Source: Legionella clemsonensis (lineage in GTDB: Bacteria > Pseudomonadota > Gammaproteobacteria > Legionellales > Legionellaceae). Taken from it: a DNA stretch of 64,000 nucleotides. Both the position numbers and the translations under genes were made by a program. Below the pieces are notes generated by a model. The model searched no databases. It had not been told where the DNA came from and was given only the letters and a program-made list of their open reading frames with translations. This document shows, piece after piece, positions 28,800 through 37,811 of this stretch. How positions within the stretch are numbered: the stretch's first letter is position 1; each line of letters starts with the position of its first letter. The stretch spans positions 2,010,501-2,074,500 of the forward strand of contig NZ_CP016397.1 in the NCBI RefSeq assembly GCF_002240035.1, read 5' to 3'.

Positions 28800-29977
28800 A
28801 ATCACCTCATTTAATTTTTTTGGCAACTACGACATGGTTTACGCCATTATTTGCAATCACTCTGCCTACTCAACCTGTTGTCCCTTATGAGTGCGCTCAA
28901 TGCGAAAACTTATCTCACGAGGACTTAAATTCCAGTTGGGTCACTGAGGATGAGCCGTTAAGAGATAATGTGATGCATCAGCAAATCAGTCGACAATATC
29001 GAATTAAAGCCACAGCTCGGCAACTAAACGAAGGTATTACTATTCATACACAAGCACCTGGTGCTGTCATTCAAATAGCGAAGGTAAATGCCACATCCCC
29101 ATCTCCTGTCAATTTTTACCTTAAGAGCAGCCAGGGCAAGCAATTTACTCTAGCGGAAGCATCACAGTTGTTTTCACAAAACGACGCACTAAAAAACACT
29201 GCACTGGCGGGACAATTACTTGCCTTGCAATTAAAACCAGAATTAGGCTCAGGAAGATTTATTTTAAGCAGCAATGGTCGCTTAAGTGAGAATGATGGTC
29301 CCTTCATTATTCATATTTACGACAGAAATGCTCCCACTTATTTAAGTGTAGAATCCGATAAAGCAAGGTATCATTATGGAGATAAATTAAACATAACCAT
29401 CCACTTAAGTGACGATGAATTAAACTATCCTATTGATGAAATTAATGCTTCACTAATTAGTCCAGACGGAGAAATTACTAATATAAGCCTTGAACAAGTT
29501 GCTGATAATCTATATCAAGCGCAAGTGGATTTACAATCCAACAAAAACTCGCAAGGGGAAAATTGGTATATTACTGTTGAAACATCCACGCTTCTGGGTG
29601 AGCAAACGATTATTCGGCAGGCTCATACCGCGTTTTCCTATGTCATTCCTTCGGCCACAATTTACAAAATCAAACCAATACCGAATAAACCCTTGTCTTT
29701 TTCAGCCAAGGTGGAAGTAGCTACAGGTAGTCGCTATGCGATAGAGGCTGTTCTTTTTGGCAGTGACACTCAAGGGAAAATTCATCCAATTACCGCTGTA
29801 CAGTCTGCAGCTTGGTTGTCTCCAGGCAAACATGCCATTAATTTTTCATTTGATTCTGAATTAAAAACTGATTATAAAGCGCCTTATTATTTGGGTTATC
29901 TTCATCTAATAGATTTTGGTCAGTTGAAGCCAGTGTATGAATATAATACACCCATTGAATTAACAACTTTAGGATAA
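28796..29977 (+). CDS. Secreted Ig-like domain protein of unknown function
   Basis: A 393-residue protein with an N-terminal signal peptide (LIFLATTTWFTPLFA). A CxxC pair (YECAQCENL) sits near the mature N-terminus. The central part (about 180-270, APTYLSVESDKARYHYGDKL onward) reads like an immunoglobulin-type beta sandwich with bacterial-invasin-like spacing. It may belong to the DUF4785 family, which I cannot confirm here. It is coupled to the preceding hydrolase gene through an ATGA overlap, suggesting a shared extracytoplasmic role. Confidence 0.7.
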   Translation: MKSPHLIFLATTTWFTPLFAITLPTQPVVPYECAQCENLSHEDLNSSWVTEDEPLRDNVMHQQISRQYRIKATARQLNEGITIHTQAPGAVIQIAKVNATSPSPVNFYLKSSQGKQFTLAEASQLFSQNDALKNTALAGQLLALQLKPELGSGRFILSSNGRLSENDGPFIIHIYDRNAPTYLSVESDKARYHYGDKLNITIHLSDDELNYPIDEINASLISPDGEITNISLEQVADNLYQAQVDLQSNKNSQGENWYITVETSTLLGEQTIIRQAHTAFSYVIPSATIYKIKPIPNKPLSFSAKVEVATGSRYAIEAVLFGSDTQGKIHPITAVQSAAWLSPGKHAINFSFDSELKTDYKAPYYLGYLHLIDFGQLKPVYEYNTPIELTTLG

Positions 29978-29978
29978 C

Positions 29979-31232
29979 ATGGCGTTTCTTACTTCATTTT
30001 CACTTCTGGAGAGCATGGCCTTAGCGCTTGTTCTCCAGGTTTTTCTTGGACTTTGGATCCTTTGGCGTCAAGCAAAACAATGCACACTTTCGGAAGCTCA
30101 AGCTGAAAAAATTCAACAGGGATTTATAACCCAACTTCATCAGGTGCATCTCGATTTACAACAAACCTTCCAAACCAGTCAACATCACATTCATGAAAAA
30201 ATAACTCAGGGTCAACTGGCAAGTCAGCAACTCATTAGCGAAATAGTCCAGCGTCAAATGGCGGATGTTCGTGAACAAATGAACCATAGCTTTAAGCAGC
30301 ATGCCAGCGCTTTAACCTCCCATTTGCAATCGCTGACTGAAGAGATACGTAATCATTTACACAGCCTGACTCAACAAGTGAACCATAAACTTACCGAGGG
30401 ATTTGAAAAAACCTCGTCTACCTTCACGGATGTAGTCAGACGGCTAACCATTATTGATGAAGCCCAGAAAAAAATTACTGAACTATCAACGCATGTGGTT
30501 AGCTTGCAAGATGTGCTAGTCGACAAGCGCGCTCGCGGAGCCTTTGGTGAAGTGCAGCTAGCGACTTTGATTGCTAATGTTTTGCCGAGCACCCATTATC
30601 GGATGCAACACACTCTAAGTAATCAAAAAAGAGCAGACTGTATTTTATTTTTACCAGATCCAACAGGTAATGTGGTCATTGATGCTAAATTTCCTCTGGA
30701 AACCTATCAAAAGTTGATGAACACTGATAATGCCTCCGCAGAAAGAAAATCACTGCAGCAACAATTCCGTCAAGATCTACAAAAACATATTAAGGACATC
30801 GCTGAGAAATACATTATTCCTAACGAAACAGCCGATGGTGCAGTAATGTTTATTCCGGCAGAAGCCATTTTTGCAGAAATTCATGCCAATTATCCTGAGA
30901 TTGTAACGCTTTCCCAACGTTTAAAAGTGTGGCTAGTTTCCCCAAGCACATTAATGGCCGTATTAACCACTGCAAAGGCCGTGTTGAAAGATGATGAAAC
31001 ACGCAAACATGTTCATATTATTCAAAAACACTTACAAGCGCTGGCTGCTGACTTTCAACGCTTTGAAAAACGTATGGATAAATTATCCAAACATATTGAC
31101 TTGGCGCATCAAGACGCGTCTGAGGTTAATACTTCCGCCAAAAAGATAACACAACGTTTTCATAAAATTGAAGCAGTGGATTTGGATTTACAGGAATTAG
31201 CAGGCGTTGTCCCATCCTTGGAAGAAAATTAA
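29979..31232 (+). CDS. rmuC: RmuC-family DNA recombination protein
   Basis: A 417-residue protein with an N-terminal membrane helix (ALALVLQVFLGLWILW) and long coiled coils (about 35-180). The RmuC nuclease-like core begins DKRARGAFGEVQLATLI and continues through QKRADCILFLPD and NVVIDAKFPLETYQ, the restriction-endonuclease-like D...DAK arrangement. A C-terminal coiled coil closes it. RmuC limits inversion and recombination at short inverted repeats, notable beside so many palindromes. It starts one base after the preceding stop, so it is in the same operon as the two secreted proteins. Confidence 0.93.
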   Translation: MAFLTSFSLLESMALALVLQVFLGLWILWRQAKQCTLSEAQAEKIQQGFITQLHQVHLDLQQTFQTSQHHIHEKITQGQLASQQLISEIVQRQMADVREQMNHSFKQHASALTSHLQSLTEEIRNHLHSLTQQVNHKLTEGFEKTSSTFTDVVRRLTIIDEAQKKITELSTHVVSLQDVLVDKRARGAFGEVQLATLIANVLPSTHYRMQHTLSNQKRADCILFLPDPTGNVVIDAKFPLETYQKLMNTDNASAERKSLQQQFRQDLQKHIKDIAEKYIIPNETADGAVMFIPAEAIFAEIHANYPEIVTLSQRLKVWLVSPSTLMAVLTTAKAVLKDDETRKHVHIIQKHLQALAADFQRFEKRMDKLSKHIDLAHQDASEVNTSAKKITQRFHKIEAVDLDLQELAGVVPSLEEN

Positions 31233-31370
31233 TTACATTTCAACCATCATAAATTGCAATTATAACTGTATTAATTACTAGCTTTATTTTCTTTACTTCC
31301 TCTGATTATTCTCTTTATCATTAATCAATGTTCTACAATAATCATCAAGACTATCAATCAAGGATACCCT

Positions 31371-31592
31371 ATGAAACAATTACCTCCAAATCAAGACTCT
31401 AAAAAAAGACTTTATCGTTCACGTCGCGACAAAATGATTGCAGGTGTGTGCGGTGGATTGGCTAATTATTTTAATATGGATCCCACAGTAATGAGATTAA
31501 TTTTTATCCTACTTCTCTTACTTGGTGGCTCTGCTATTTTAGTGTATTTAATCATGTGGCTCGTGGTGCCCTTGGAGCCTGTGGTTGATTGA
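31371..31592 (+). CDS. PspC-domain small membrane protein
   Basis: A 73-residue protein almost entirely made of a PspC domain: KKRLYRSRRDKMIAGVCGGL, then NYFNMDPTVMRLIF and a single hydrophobic helix (LLLLLGGSAILVYLIMWLVV). AAGGA lies at good spacing before the ATG. PspC-type proteins sense or respond to inner-membrane stress. No other psp genes are beside it; it is a stand-alone member. Confidence 0.88.
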   Translation: MKQLPPNQDSKKRLYRSRRDKMIAGVCGGLANYFNMDPTVMRLIFILLLLLGGSAILVYLIMWLVVPLEPVVD

Positions 31593-31612
31593 GAGACGTT
31601 AAAATTCTGCTG

Positions 31613-31650
31613 AGATCCTTCAAGCAGCTTCGCTGCTTTCAGGATGACGA
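31613..31650. repeat. REP-like palindrome, left flank of 24-bp array
   Basis: AGATCCTTCAAGCAGC, then TTC, then GCTGCTTTCAGGATGACG. It is oriented opposite to the copy that closes the array at 32232-32269. Confidence 0.85.
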
Positions 31651-31664
31651 GGTAAAAATGCCCA

Positions 31665-32248
31665 AAACGCCCAGCATGTCATCCTGAAAACGCCCAGCAT
31701 GTCATCCTGAAAACGCCCAGCATGTCATCCTGAAAACGCCCAGCATGTCATCCTGAAAACGCCCAGCATGTCATCCTGAAAACGCCCAGCATGTCATCCT
31801 GAAAAACGCCCAGCACGTCATCCTGGAAACGCCCAGCACGTCATCCTGAAAAACGCCCAGCACGTCATCCTGAAAACGCCCAGCATGTCATCCTGAAAAC
31901 GCCCAGCATGTCATCCTGAAAACGCCCAGCATGTCATCCTGGAAACGCCCAGCACGTCATCCTGAAAAACGCCCAGCACGTCATCCTGGAAACGCCCAGC
32001 ACGTCATCCTGGAAACGGCCCAGCACGTCATCCTGGAAACGCCCAGCACGTCATCCTGGAAACGCCCAGCACGTCATCCTGAAAACTCCCAGCATGTCAT
32101 CCTGGAAACGCCCAGCATGTCGTCCTGAAAACGCCCAGCATGTCGTCCTAAAAACGCCCAGCATGTCATCCTGAAAACGCCCAGCATGTCATCCTGAAAA
32201 CGCCCAGCACGTCATCCTGGAAACGCCCAGCACGTCATCCTGAAAGCG
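31665..32248. repeat. 24-bp minisatellite, about 25 units
   Basis: About 25 units of consensus CGCCCAGCAYGTCATCCTG plus RAAA, mostly 24 bases with occasional 25-base units. Variant classes (ATG versus ACG, TGAAA versus TGGAA) come in blocks, as expected from unequal exchange or slippage. The unit shares GTCATCCTGAAA with the REP palindromes at both ends. The spacer 31593-32433 holds this array, its two REPs and a short AT-rich leader to the next gene. Confidence 0.92.
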
Positions 32249-32269
32249 ACAGAGTCGCTTGAAGGATCT
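32232..32269. repeat. REP-like palindrome, right flank of 24-bp array
   Basis: ACGTCATCCTGAAAGCGAC, then AGA, then GTCGCTTGAAGGATCT. The array's last unit runs directly into it. Confidence 0.85.
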
Positions 32270-32433
32270 GCTGAATGTGGCACTAGAGTTTTTCTCTGTA
32301 AATTCTTGTCCAATATTTTGTCACAAAAAGGCTCAGACACTCAGATAAGCATTTGTTTACCCTTAATATGTAGAGCTTCTTTTTGTTGCCAGCTATGTTA
32401 TTCTTAATAAAAAATCACTTGTTGGAATAAACC

Positions 32434-32820
32434 ATGCGGTTATTGTGTAGTCTGCTTATTGCTATTGCCTGTTGTATAGTTACTCCCTCATTAATCGGTG
32501 GGGCAAGGGTAAAAATGATCTGCGATAATTCCACTACCTATATACCTGATTGTGATAAAATGAACTGTTGCGGCAACATGGGCGGCATTAATTATTGTGA
32601 TACCTCCGCTGGTCGTTATGTCTGTTCGAATGGTTACTATTCCTCTTGCTATTGCACTCGACATGCTGTGATGGATTTACAAAAAATTCAAGGTTGCTGT
32701 CTGTGGCAAGGCGGCGTTTTGAAAGTGGATGATGCGACTGGTGTTATTGTCTGCAACAATGGCGGTATTTCTGAAATATGCAGCATACAAGCCCTAACGC
32801 AGCCAGTTTCCTTATGGTAA
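32434..32820 (+). CDS. Secreted small Cys-rich protein
   Basis: A 128-residue protein with a signal peptide (LCSLLIAIACCIVTPSLIGG) and about a dozen Cys in the mature part. Two related blocks are visible: CCGNMGGINYC...VCSNGYYSSCYC and CCLWQGGVLK...VCNNGGISEIC. This looks like an internally duplicated disulfide-rich domain. No family is recognised. It is reminiscent in style, but not in motif order, of the Cys-rich secreted protein near 7 kb. It lies just before potA, with no sign of shared function. Confidence 0.7.
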   Translation: MRLLCSLLIAIACCIVTPSLIGGARVKMICDNSTTYIPDCDKMNCCGNMGGINYCDTSAGRYVCSNGYYSSCYCTRHAVMDLQKIQGCCLWQGGVLKVDDATGVIVCNNGGISEICSIQALTQPVSLW

Positions 32821-32908
32821 AGAATTAGCTTTTTATCATTATAATAAACAATGGTCTGGACAAGTGTGGTCACAGACCTCATAATTGCCCTTTTTAAAAC
32901 CAGAGCCC

Positions 32909-33997
32909 ATGACGCCACTTATAGAAATTAAACAACTTTATAAGTCTTATAATTCATCGCCAATTCTCGATAATGTCACTTTATCCGTTTTTAATGGAGA
33001 GTTTTTAACATTGCTGGGACCATCGGGCTGTGGCAAGACCACTTTATTACGATTGATATCCGGCTTTGAACAACCCACTGCGGGACATATCTATATCAAT
33101 GGTCAATGTGTTAATGCCCTGCCCCCACAGAAGCGGGATGTCCATACCGTCTTTCAAAGTTATGCCCTCTTTCCTCATTTGTCAGTCTATGAAAACGTAG
33201 CGTTTGCTTTGCGTTGCAGAGGTGTTAACGAGAAAGAAATTAAAGTAAGGGTTCAAGAGTCCCTGCGTCTTGTGCAGCTGGGGCCATTCGCAGCTCGTAA
33301 TATTAAACAATTGAGTGGTGGGCAACAGCAACGTGTGGCTATCGCGCGAGCTATTATTAACCGCCCACAAGTTTTATTGCTAGATGAGCCTCTAAGCTCT
33401 TTAGATTATCGCTTGCGCAAAGACATGCAGTCTGAGTTAAAGCAACTCCAAAAGACACTCAATATGACGTTTATCTTTGTCACTCATGATCAAGAAGAAG
33501 CGCTTTCCATGTCTGATCGTATCGTGATTTTTAATCATGGCCATATTGAACAAATTGGCACGCCCAGGGAGGTATATGAAACGCCTAAAAATATTTATGT
33601 GGCGCAGTTTATAGGTGAAACCAATATTTTTGATATTGAAGTGATAGAAGCCTCTGAACACAGCTTGCTAACTACCATTGAATCGATGCCTTTGCATTGT
33701 AAAAACACCAATAATTACAAACCAGGAGATAAATTGCATTTAATCGTTCGACCTGAGGATATTCGCGTCTGGAGTCTGTCAGAAGTCGAAGATACCAATG
33801 ACATGATACCGGGTAAAATTATCGATATTATTTATAAAGGTTCGACAGTGGATTTAAAAGTTGAATTGGCTTCCGGTAAAATTATTAATGCTTCTGAGTT
33901 TTTTGATGAAGATGATGATAAATTAGAATACTCACCGAATGAAACCGTCTGGGTGCACTGGCTCACTGGCTGGGAAGTTTTATTGCCACGCTCTTAA
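32909..33997 (+). CDS. potA: Spermidine/putrescine ABC transporter ATPase
   Basis: About 362 residues from the ATG used; an in-frame TTG 24 bases upstream is less likely. ABC motifs in order are Walker A GPSGCGKTTLL, a Q-loop in VFQSYALFPHLSVYENVAF, signature LSGGQQQRVAIARA, Walker B VLLLDEPLSSLD and switch His in FVTHDQEEALSM. A C-terminal TOBE-type domain follows (LHLIVRPEDIRVW). Order potA-potB-potC-potD matches the classical polyamine importer. The 104-base gap to potB is wider than the gaps between the later genes. Confidence 0.94.
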   Translation: MTPLIEIKQLYKSYNSSPILDNVTLSVFNGEFLTLLGPSGCGKTTLLRLISGFEQPTAGHIYINGQCVNALPPQKRDVHTVFQSYALFPHLSVYENVAFALRCRGVNEKEIKVRVQESLRLVQLGPFAARNIKQLSGGQQQRVAIARAIINRPQVLLLDEPLSSLDYRLRKDMQSELKQLQKTLNMTFIFVTHDQEEALSMSDRIVIFNHGHIEQIGTPREVYETPKNIYVAQFIGETNIFDIEVIEASEHSLLTTIESMPLHCKNTNNYKPGDKLHLIVRPEDIRVWSLSEVEDTNDMIPGKIIDIIYKGSTVDLKVELASGKIINASEFFDEDDDKLEYSPNETVWVHWLTGWEVLLPRS

Positions 33998-34101
33998 CTA
34001 GTTAAGCTGTTAAAGTGCAATCCCTTATACCATTAACGATGAATAGTAATGAAGACATTTATTTTTGAAAATTTTACTGCTCAATTAGCTCGGATACAGT
34101 C

Positions 34102-34926
34102 ATGAAAGTTCGCTCACTTTCAATTTATTTCATCTATACTTGGCTAATTATTTTTTGCCTCGTACCGCTTAGTTTGGTATTAATAGCGAGTTTTCTATCC
34201 AAAGACAGTGTGCATTTGGTCTCCACACCCTTTACTTGGGACAACTACTCTACCTTGCTAACACCCACATTTATGAAAATTTTTTTTCGTTCTCTATGGA
34301 TAGCATTATTAACTACCGGAGGATGTCTGCTGTTGGCCTATCCTTTTAGTTACTTGTTAGTCAAATCCAGGCATCAATCTTTATTATTGCTGTTAATTAT
34401 TATTCCATTCTGGACAAGTTCATTGGTACGAACCTATTCTCTAATTGCCATTCTAAAGGCAAAAGGGGTACTAAATTCTATTTTGCTAAAACTGCACCTG
34501 ATTGATAGCCCGCTTTCATTGCTCTATACCAACTTTGCCGTCATTACCGGCTTAATTTATAACTTGTTTCCTTTTATGGTATTACCAATTTTTACCAACA
34601 TGGAGCGTTTTGACTTCAGGCTGATTGAAGCAGCAAAAGATTTAGGGGCGAGTAAACGTAATCTATTTTTTCGCGTTTTTTTACCGAATACGGCGAGCGG
34701 TATCGCTGCCGGCTGTCTATTGGTGCTGCTCCCTGCAATGACACTATTCTATATTCCTAATGTCTTAGGCGGTGCCCGCTCTATTTTGCTGGGCAATTTA
34801 ATTCAAGATCAATTCCTTGTTTTAAGTAATTGGCCACAAGGCGCTGCAACCAGTGTCATTTTAACGACCCTTTTGTTATTTTTGTTAGTTCTATTTCGAC
34901 GTCAAAATAAGGAGGATTTGCGGTGA
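34102..34926 (+). CDS. potB: Spermidine/putrescine ABC transporter permease
   Basis: A 274-residue inner-membrane permease with six predicted helices. The coupling loop is EAAKDLGASKRNLFFRVFLP, which docks on PotA. Its stop codon overlaps the expected GTG start of potC (GTGA), and the potC ribosome site AAGGAGG lies inside its final codons. Length and motif fit PotB well. Confidence 0.92.
   Translation: MKVRSLSIYFIYTWLIIFCLVPLSLVLIASFLSKDSVHLVSTPFTWDNYSTLLTPTFMKIFFRSLWIALLTTGGCLLLAYPFSYLLVKSRHQSLLLLLIIIPFWTSSLVRTYSLIAILKAKGVLNSILLKLHLIDSPLSLLYTNFAVITGLIYNLFPFMVLPIFTNMERFDFRLIEAAKDLGASKRNLFFRVFLPNTASGIAAGCLLVLLPAMTLFYIPNVLGGARSILLGNLIQDQFLVLSNWPQGAATSVILTTLLLFLLVLFRRQNKEDLR
34909..34915 (+). 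promoter_or_regulatory. Ribosome-binding site that fixes the potC start
   Basis: AAGGAGG lies eight bases (TTTGCGG spacer region) before GTG 34923. That GTG opens a frame ending at TGA 34956-34958 unless one T is added, so this site argues that the true potC start lies upstream of the frame break. Confidence 0.75.
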
Positions 34927-35689
34927 AAACCTTTTCGCAAAAATTCTTTCTTTTTTGATTTATTCGCTGCTTTATTTGCCAATTTTGGTGCTCGTCGTTT
35001 ATTCCGTCAATGATGCGAAATTTTCCCTACAGTGGCATGGTTTTTCAATGCGCTGGTATAACGAGCTTTTCCAAGATCGAGGCTTATGGACTTCGTTTGC
35101 CCACTCAGTCATTTTAGGCTTAAGCGCTTCAACCATTGCTACCACAATAGGCTTGCTTACCTGTGTAAACTTGTTTCTTTTTCGTAGCCACCACCAACGT
35201 TCACTAAATGCCTTGCTGCTGCTTTTAATCATTATTCCGGATCTGGTGTTAGGGGTGGCTCTCCTTATATTTTTCAACGCTAGCAATATTCCTTTGGGAT
35301 TTTTTAGTTTGTTAATTGCCCACATTACCTTCTGTATACCTTTTGTTGTATTAACTATTAACAGTCGGATTCATACGTTAGATCCCAACGTCTATTTTAG
35401 TGCGCTTGACTTGGGGGCTTCACGCTTTGCCGCGCTAACCAAAATTTTATTACCCTTGCTATGGCCTGCCGTATTAAGTGCTTTTTTGCTGTGTTTTACC
35501 CTTTCTTTTGATGATGTCATTATTAGCTATTTTGTAGCAGGCCCTGATTTTAACATTTTGCCATTAACCATTTACTCCTTAGTACGGGCTGGAGTGACAC
35601 CCGAATTGAATGCCTTATGCACTATTACCATTTTGGTATCCATGGTTTTGGTCATTATTTCACACCGTTTATCAGGTAAATCACCATGA
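34923..35689 (+). CDS. potC: Spermidine/putrescine ABC transporter permease, apparent frameshift near the start
   Basis: The main open frame begins at a TTG (34955) with no ribosome site. From GTG 34923, which does have AAGGAGG, the reading goes MKTFSQKFFLF and then hits TGA. Adding one T to the T6 run at 34951-34956 joins it to LIYSLLYLPILVLVVYS, giving a normal-length PotC of about 255 residues. The coupling loop SALDLGASRFAALTKILLP and the C-terminal membrane segments are intact. It overlaps potD by ATGA. Either the T-run is a sequencing deletion, or the N-terminal about 11 residues are lost and translation starts weakly at TTG. Confidence 0.88.
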
Positions 35690-36714
35690 ATCGCATCCTT
35701 CTACTCTTCGCTTTATTGCTTGCTGCAACTTCGCTCTGGGCGCAGCGGGTTGTGAATGTCTACGTATGGGGAGGAGAAATCCCTAAGAAAGTTGTTCAGC
35801 AATTTGAGCAAGAGACAGGGATTCGCGTTAACTTCTCGGCCTATGACAGCAATGAAACGATGTATGCCAAGTTAAAGGCAAGTAGCAACAGTATTTATGA
35901 TGTTATCCTGCCCTCTGCCTATTTTGTTGAGCGTATGCAAAAACAGGGGATGCTAACGCGTCTGGAAGCACAGAAACTGCCTAATTTAAGCAATTTGGCT
36001 GAAAATTTTACCAATACTGATTACGATCCGGGAAATCACTACAGCGTACCCATTATTTGGGGGGCTACCGGTATTTTTTATAATAAAAGCTATGTAACGA
36101 ATCCACCAAAAACCTGGCAAGAACTTTGGCAAAGACGCTGGCGAAGACAGTTAATGTTATTGGATGACCCTCGTGAAATTTTTGCGATTGCGTTAATGAG
36201 TTTGGGCTTTGATCCCAACGATACCAACCCTGTTCATATTGATAAAGCATTCCATCATTTGCTACAACTCGTTCCCAATATAAAACTTTTTGCAAGTGAT
36301 AGTATCCAGGCGATCATGATTGATGAAGATGCGATAGCTGGGTCTTCCTGGAATGGAGATGCGTTTAAAGCTCATGTAGAAAATAATAAAATTGCCTTTA
36401 ATTATCCTCAAGATGGATTTGTCATCTGGGTTGATTGCCTTGCCATTCCCACTAATCCCCCGCATCTGGAGGAGGCTTATGAATTTATCAATTTTATTTT
36501 AAGACCCGATGTGGGTGTGAAAATTGCCCTCATAGAAGGCCATGCCATTACCAATGCAAAAAGCAAAGCACTTCTACCTGATTCCTTCAGTAAAAACCCT
36601 ATCGTCTATCCTTCTCCAGATGTTTTAAACAGGGGCCATTTTCAACGCGATGTGGGCGAGGAAACACTGGCTCTTTATAGTCAATATTGGCAGCAATTGA
36701 AGTTAGCATTTTAA
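35686..36714 (+). CDS. potD: Spermidine/putrescine periplasmic binding protein
   Basis: A 342-residue protein with a signal peptide (ILLLFALLLAATSLWA) and the family start VVNVYVWGGEIPKKVVQQFE. Features typical of PotD are visible: YDSNETMYAKLKAS, PIIWGATGIFYNK and GSSWNGDAF, whose acidic and aromatic residues line the polyamine pocket. It is the last gene of the pot operon, starting within the potC stop codon. Confidence 0.93.
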   Translation: MNRILLLFALLLAATSLWAQRVVNVYVWGGEIPKKVVQQFEQETGIRVNFSAYDSNETMYAKLKASSNSIYDVILPSAYFVERMQKQGMLTRLEAQKLPNLSNLAENFTNTDYDPGNHYSVPIIWGATGIFYNKSYVTNPPKTWQELWQRRWRRQLMLLDDPREIFAIALMSLGFDPNDTNPVHIDKAFHHLLQLVPNIKLFASDSIQAIMIDEDAIAGSSWNGDAFKAHVENNKIAFNYPQDGFVIWVDCLAIPTNPPHLEEAYEFINFILRPDVGVKIALIEGHAITNAKSKALLPDSFSKNPIVYPSPDVLNRGHFQRDVGEETLALYSQYWQQLKLAF

Positions 36715-36762
36715 CCACTTTATTCTACAATTAGATAATAATTGCTCCCAGGGGTACTCTGT

Positions 36763-37590
36763 ATGCCTAAAGCTAAAGATTTCAAGGTAGCGGTTTTTAT
36801 CTCAAAACACATTAAACCTGATCTTAGTGAATTATCGCAATACGCTCAGCTTTCAAATCCAACGACGTTGGAAAATAAAATGGTAATTGATATAAAACTC
36901 CTCAATAAACAAAGGAGCACTATAAAAAACTCCGATGCTATTTTGATCATGAGTGACTCCCATTTTGCGTTGGGAAATTTTGTAGACCAGCACCTAGAAG
37001 AATTTATGGATAAACCCAAACCCATCTTATTGGTCCTACCAGAGGATAATTCAAATTATGAAGAAATAAAAAATTTAGCAGAAAAGTTTAATAAAGTTTA
37101 ATAAAGAAAAGGGGTTCAATATTCAGATAAGCTTTGCCTCCGATCAGAAAACAACATCACAATGGTTTATTAAGAACAAAATTAATTTTACACCTATTAC
37201 TCTCAATTATAAGCAAACAGCAATAATAATTTTCATCTTTTCAAGGCATCTATTAATAATATCAAAAAAGAGGAATTTAAATTTTTACAACCAAAAAATT
37301 ACGAGCTAACAGGCGACGAACTAAAGCGTCAAATTCTAAAGGATATTAAATTAGAAATTGAAGATACTTACGATAAGCAATCTTTCAGGGAGCTTTATGC
37401 CAAAATTAAAAATTCACCTGAGTATAGAATAATAACAACTGGCCAGGGTATGGCTACCAAAATTTTAGGGTTAGAAACTGACTCCCACAAAACCCTAATG
37501 ACAATGATAAAAACCCGTGCAGAAGATTTTGGCATTGATAATCTTGATAAACAGATGGAGAGACCATTAGAGTCCCCTTCGTTAAAATAA
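36763..37590 (+). pseudogene. Decayed gene, effector-like, broken by a 10-bp tandem duplication
   Basis: The intact start (AGGGG before ATG) encodes about 112 residues and ends at a stop caused by a direct duplication of AGTTTAATAA (37085-37094 and 37095-37104). Removing one copy continues the frame as EKGFNIQISFASDQKTTSQW. A second single-base loss near 37215-37217 must be repaired to reach KKEEFKFLQPKNYEL and the stop at 37588. The repaired gene would be 272 codons, an exact multiple of three. The C-terminal part (DELKRQILKDIKLEIED, then ITTGQGMATKILGLETDS) looks like a helical module I associate with Legionella effectors, without proof. The N-terminal part has alternating strands and helices (AILIMSDSHFALGNFVDQ). 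Confidence 0.7.
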
Positions 37591-37608
37591 TTGCGGTGCA
37601 CAGATAGC

Positions 37609-37811
37609 CGTCATTCTGAACCGCCTAGCCCCTCAGGGGCAAACATCAGGAAAGACTTACGTTAATCCGGAACGAAAATCTTCTGGCATCATGGAGATGT
37701 CTCACTCCGTTCGACATGACGTATGTCATGGGGAGCAAAGCGAAGAATCTCCAGAAAATGAAATGCGCAGGAGGTTCTTCATGCAGTTTATACCGCATTT
37801 CAGGATGATGA
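37609..37811. repeat. Cluster of diverged REP-like palindromes
   Basis: The spacer between two convergent decayed genes holds at least three elements. CGTCATTCTGAACCGCC starts at about 37609 with a CCCCTCAGGGG hairpin. ATGACGTATGTCAT lies near 37715, followed by GGGGAGCAAAGCGAAGAATC. A clear REP, GTTCTTCATGCAGTTT...CCGCATTTCAGGATG, spans 37773-37810. The last supplies the stop codon of the reverse-strand remnant. Confidence 0.65.

Noticed and set aside
31931-32128. 65-codon open frame in the 24-bp array
   Set aside because: Pure repeat translation with no independent support.
26821-32269. CRISPR array
   Set aside because: Units of 24 and 30 bases abut with no unique spacers, and no cas genes are present.
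36763-37101. TIR-like or flavodoxin-like small protein
   Set aside because: Alternating strands and helices are suggestive, but the frame is a truncated part of a decayed gene and no catalytic residue pattern could be supported.
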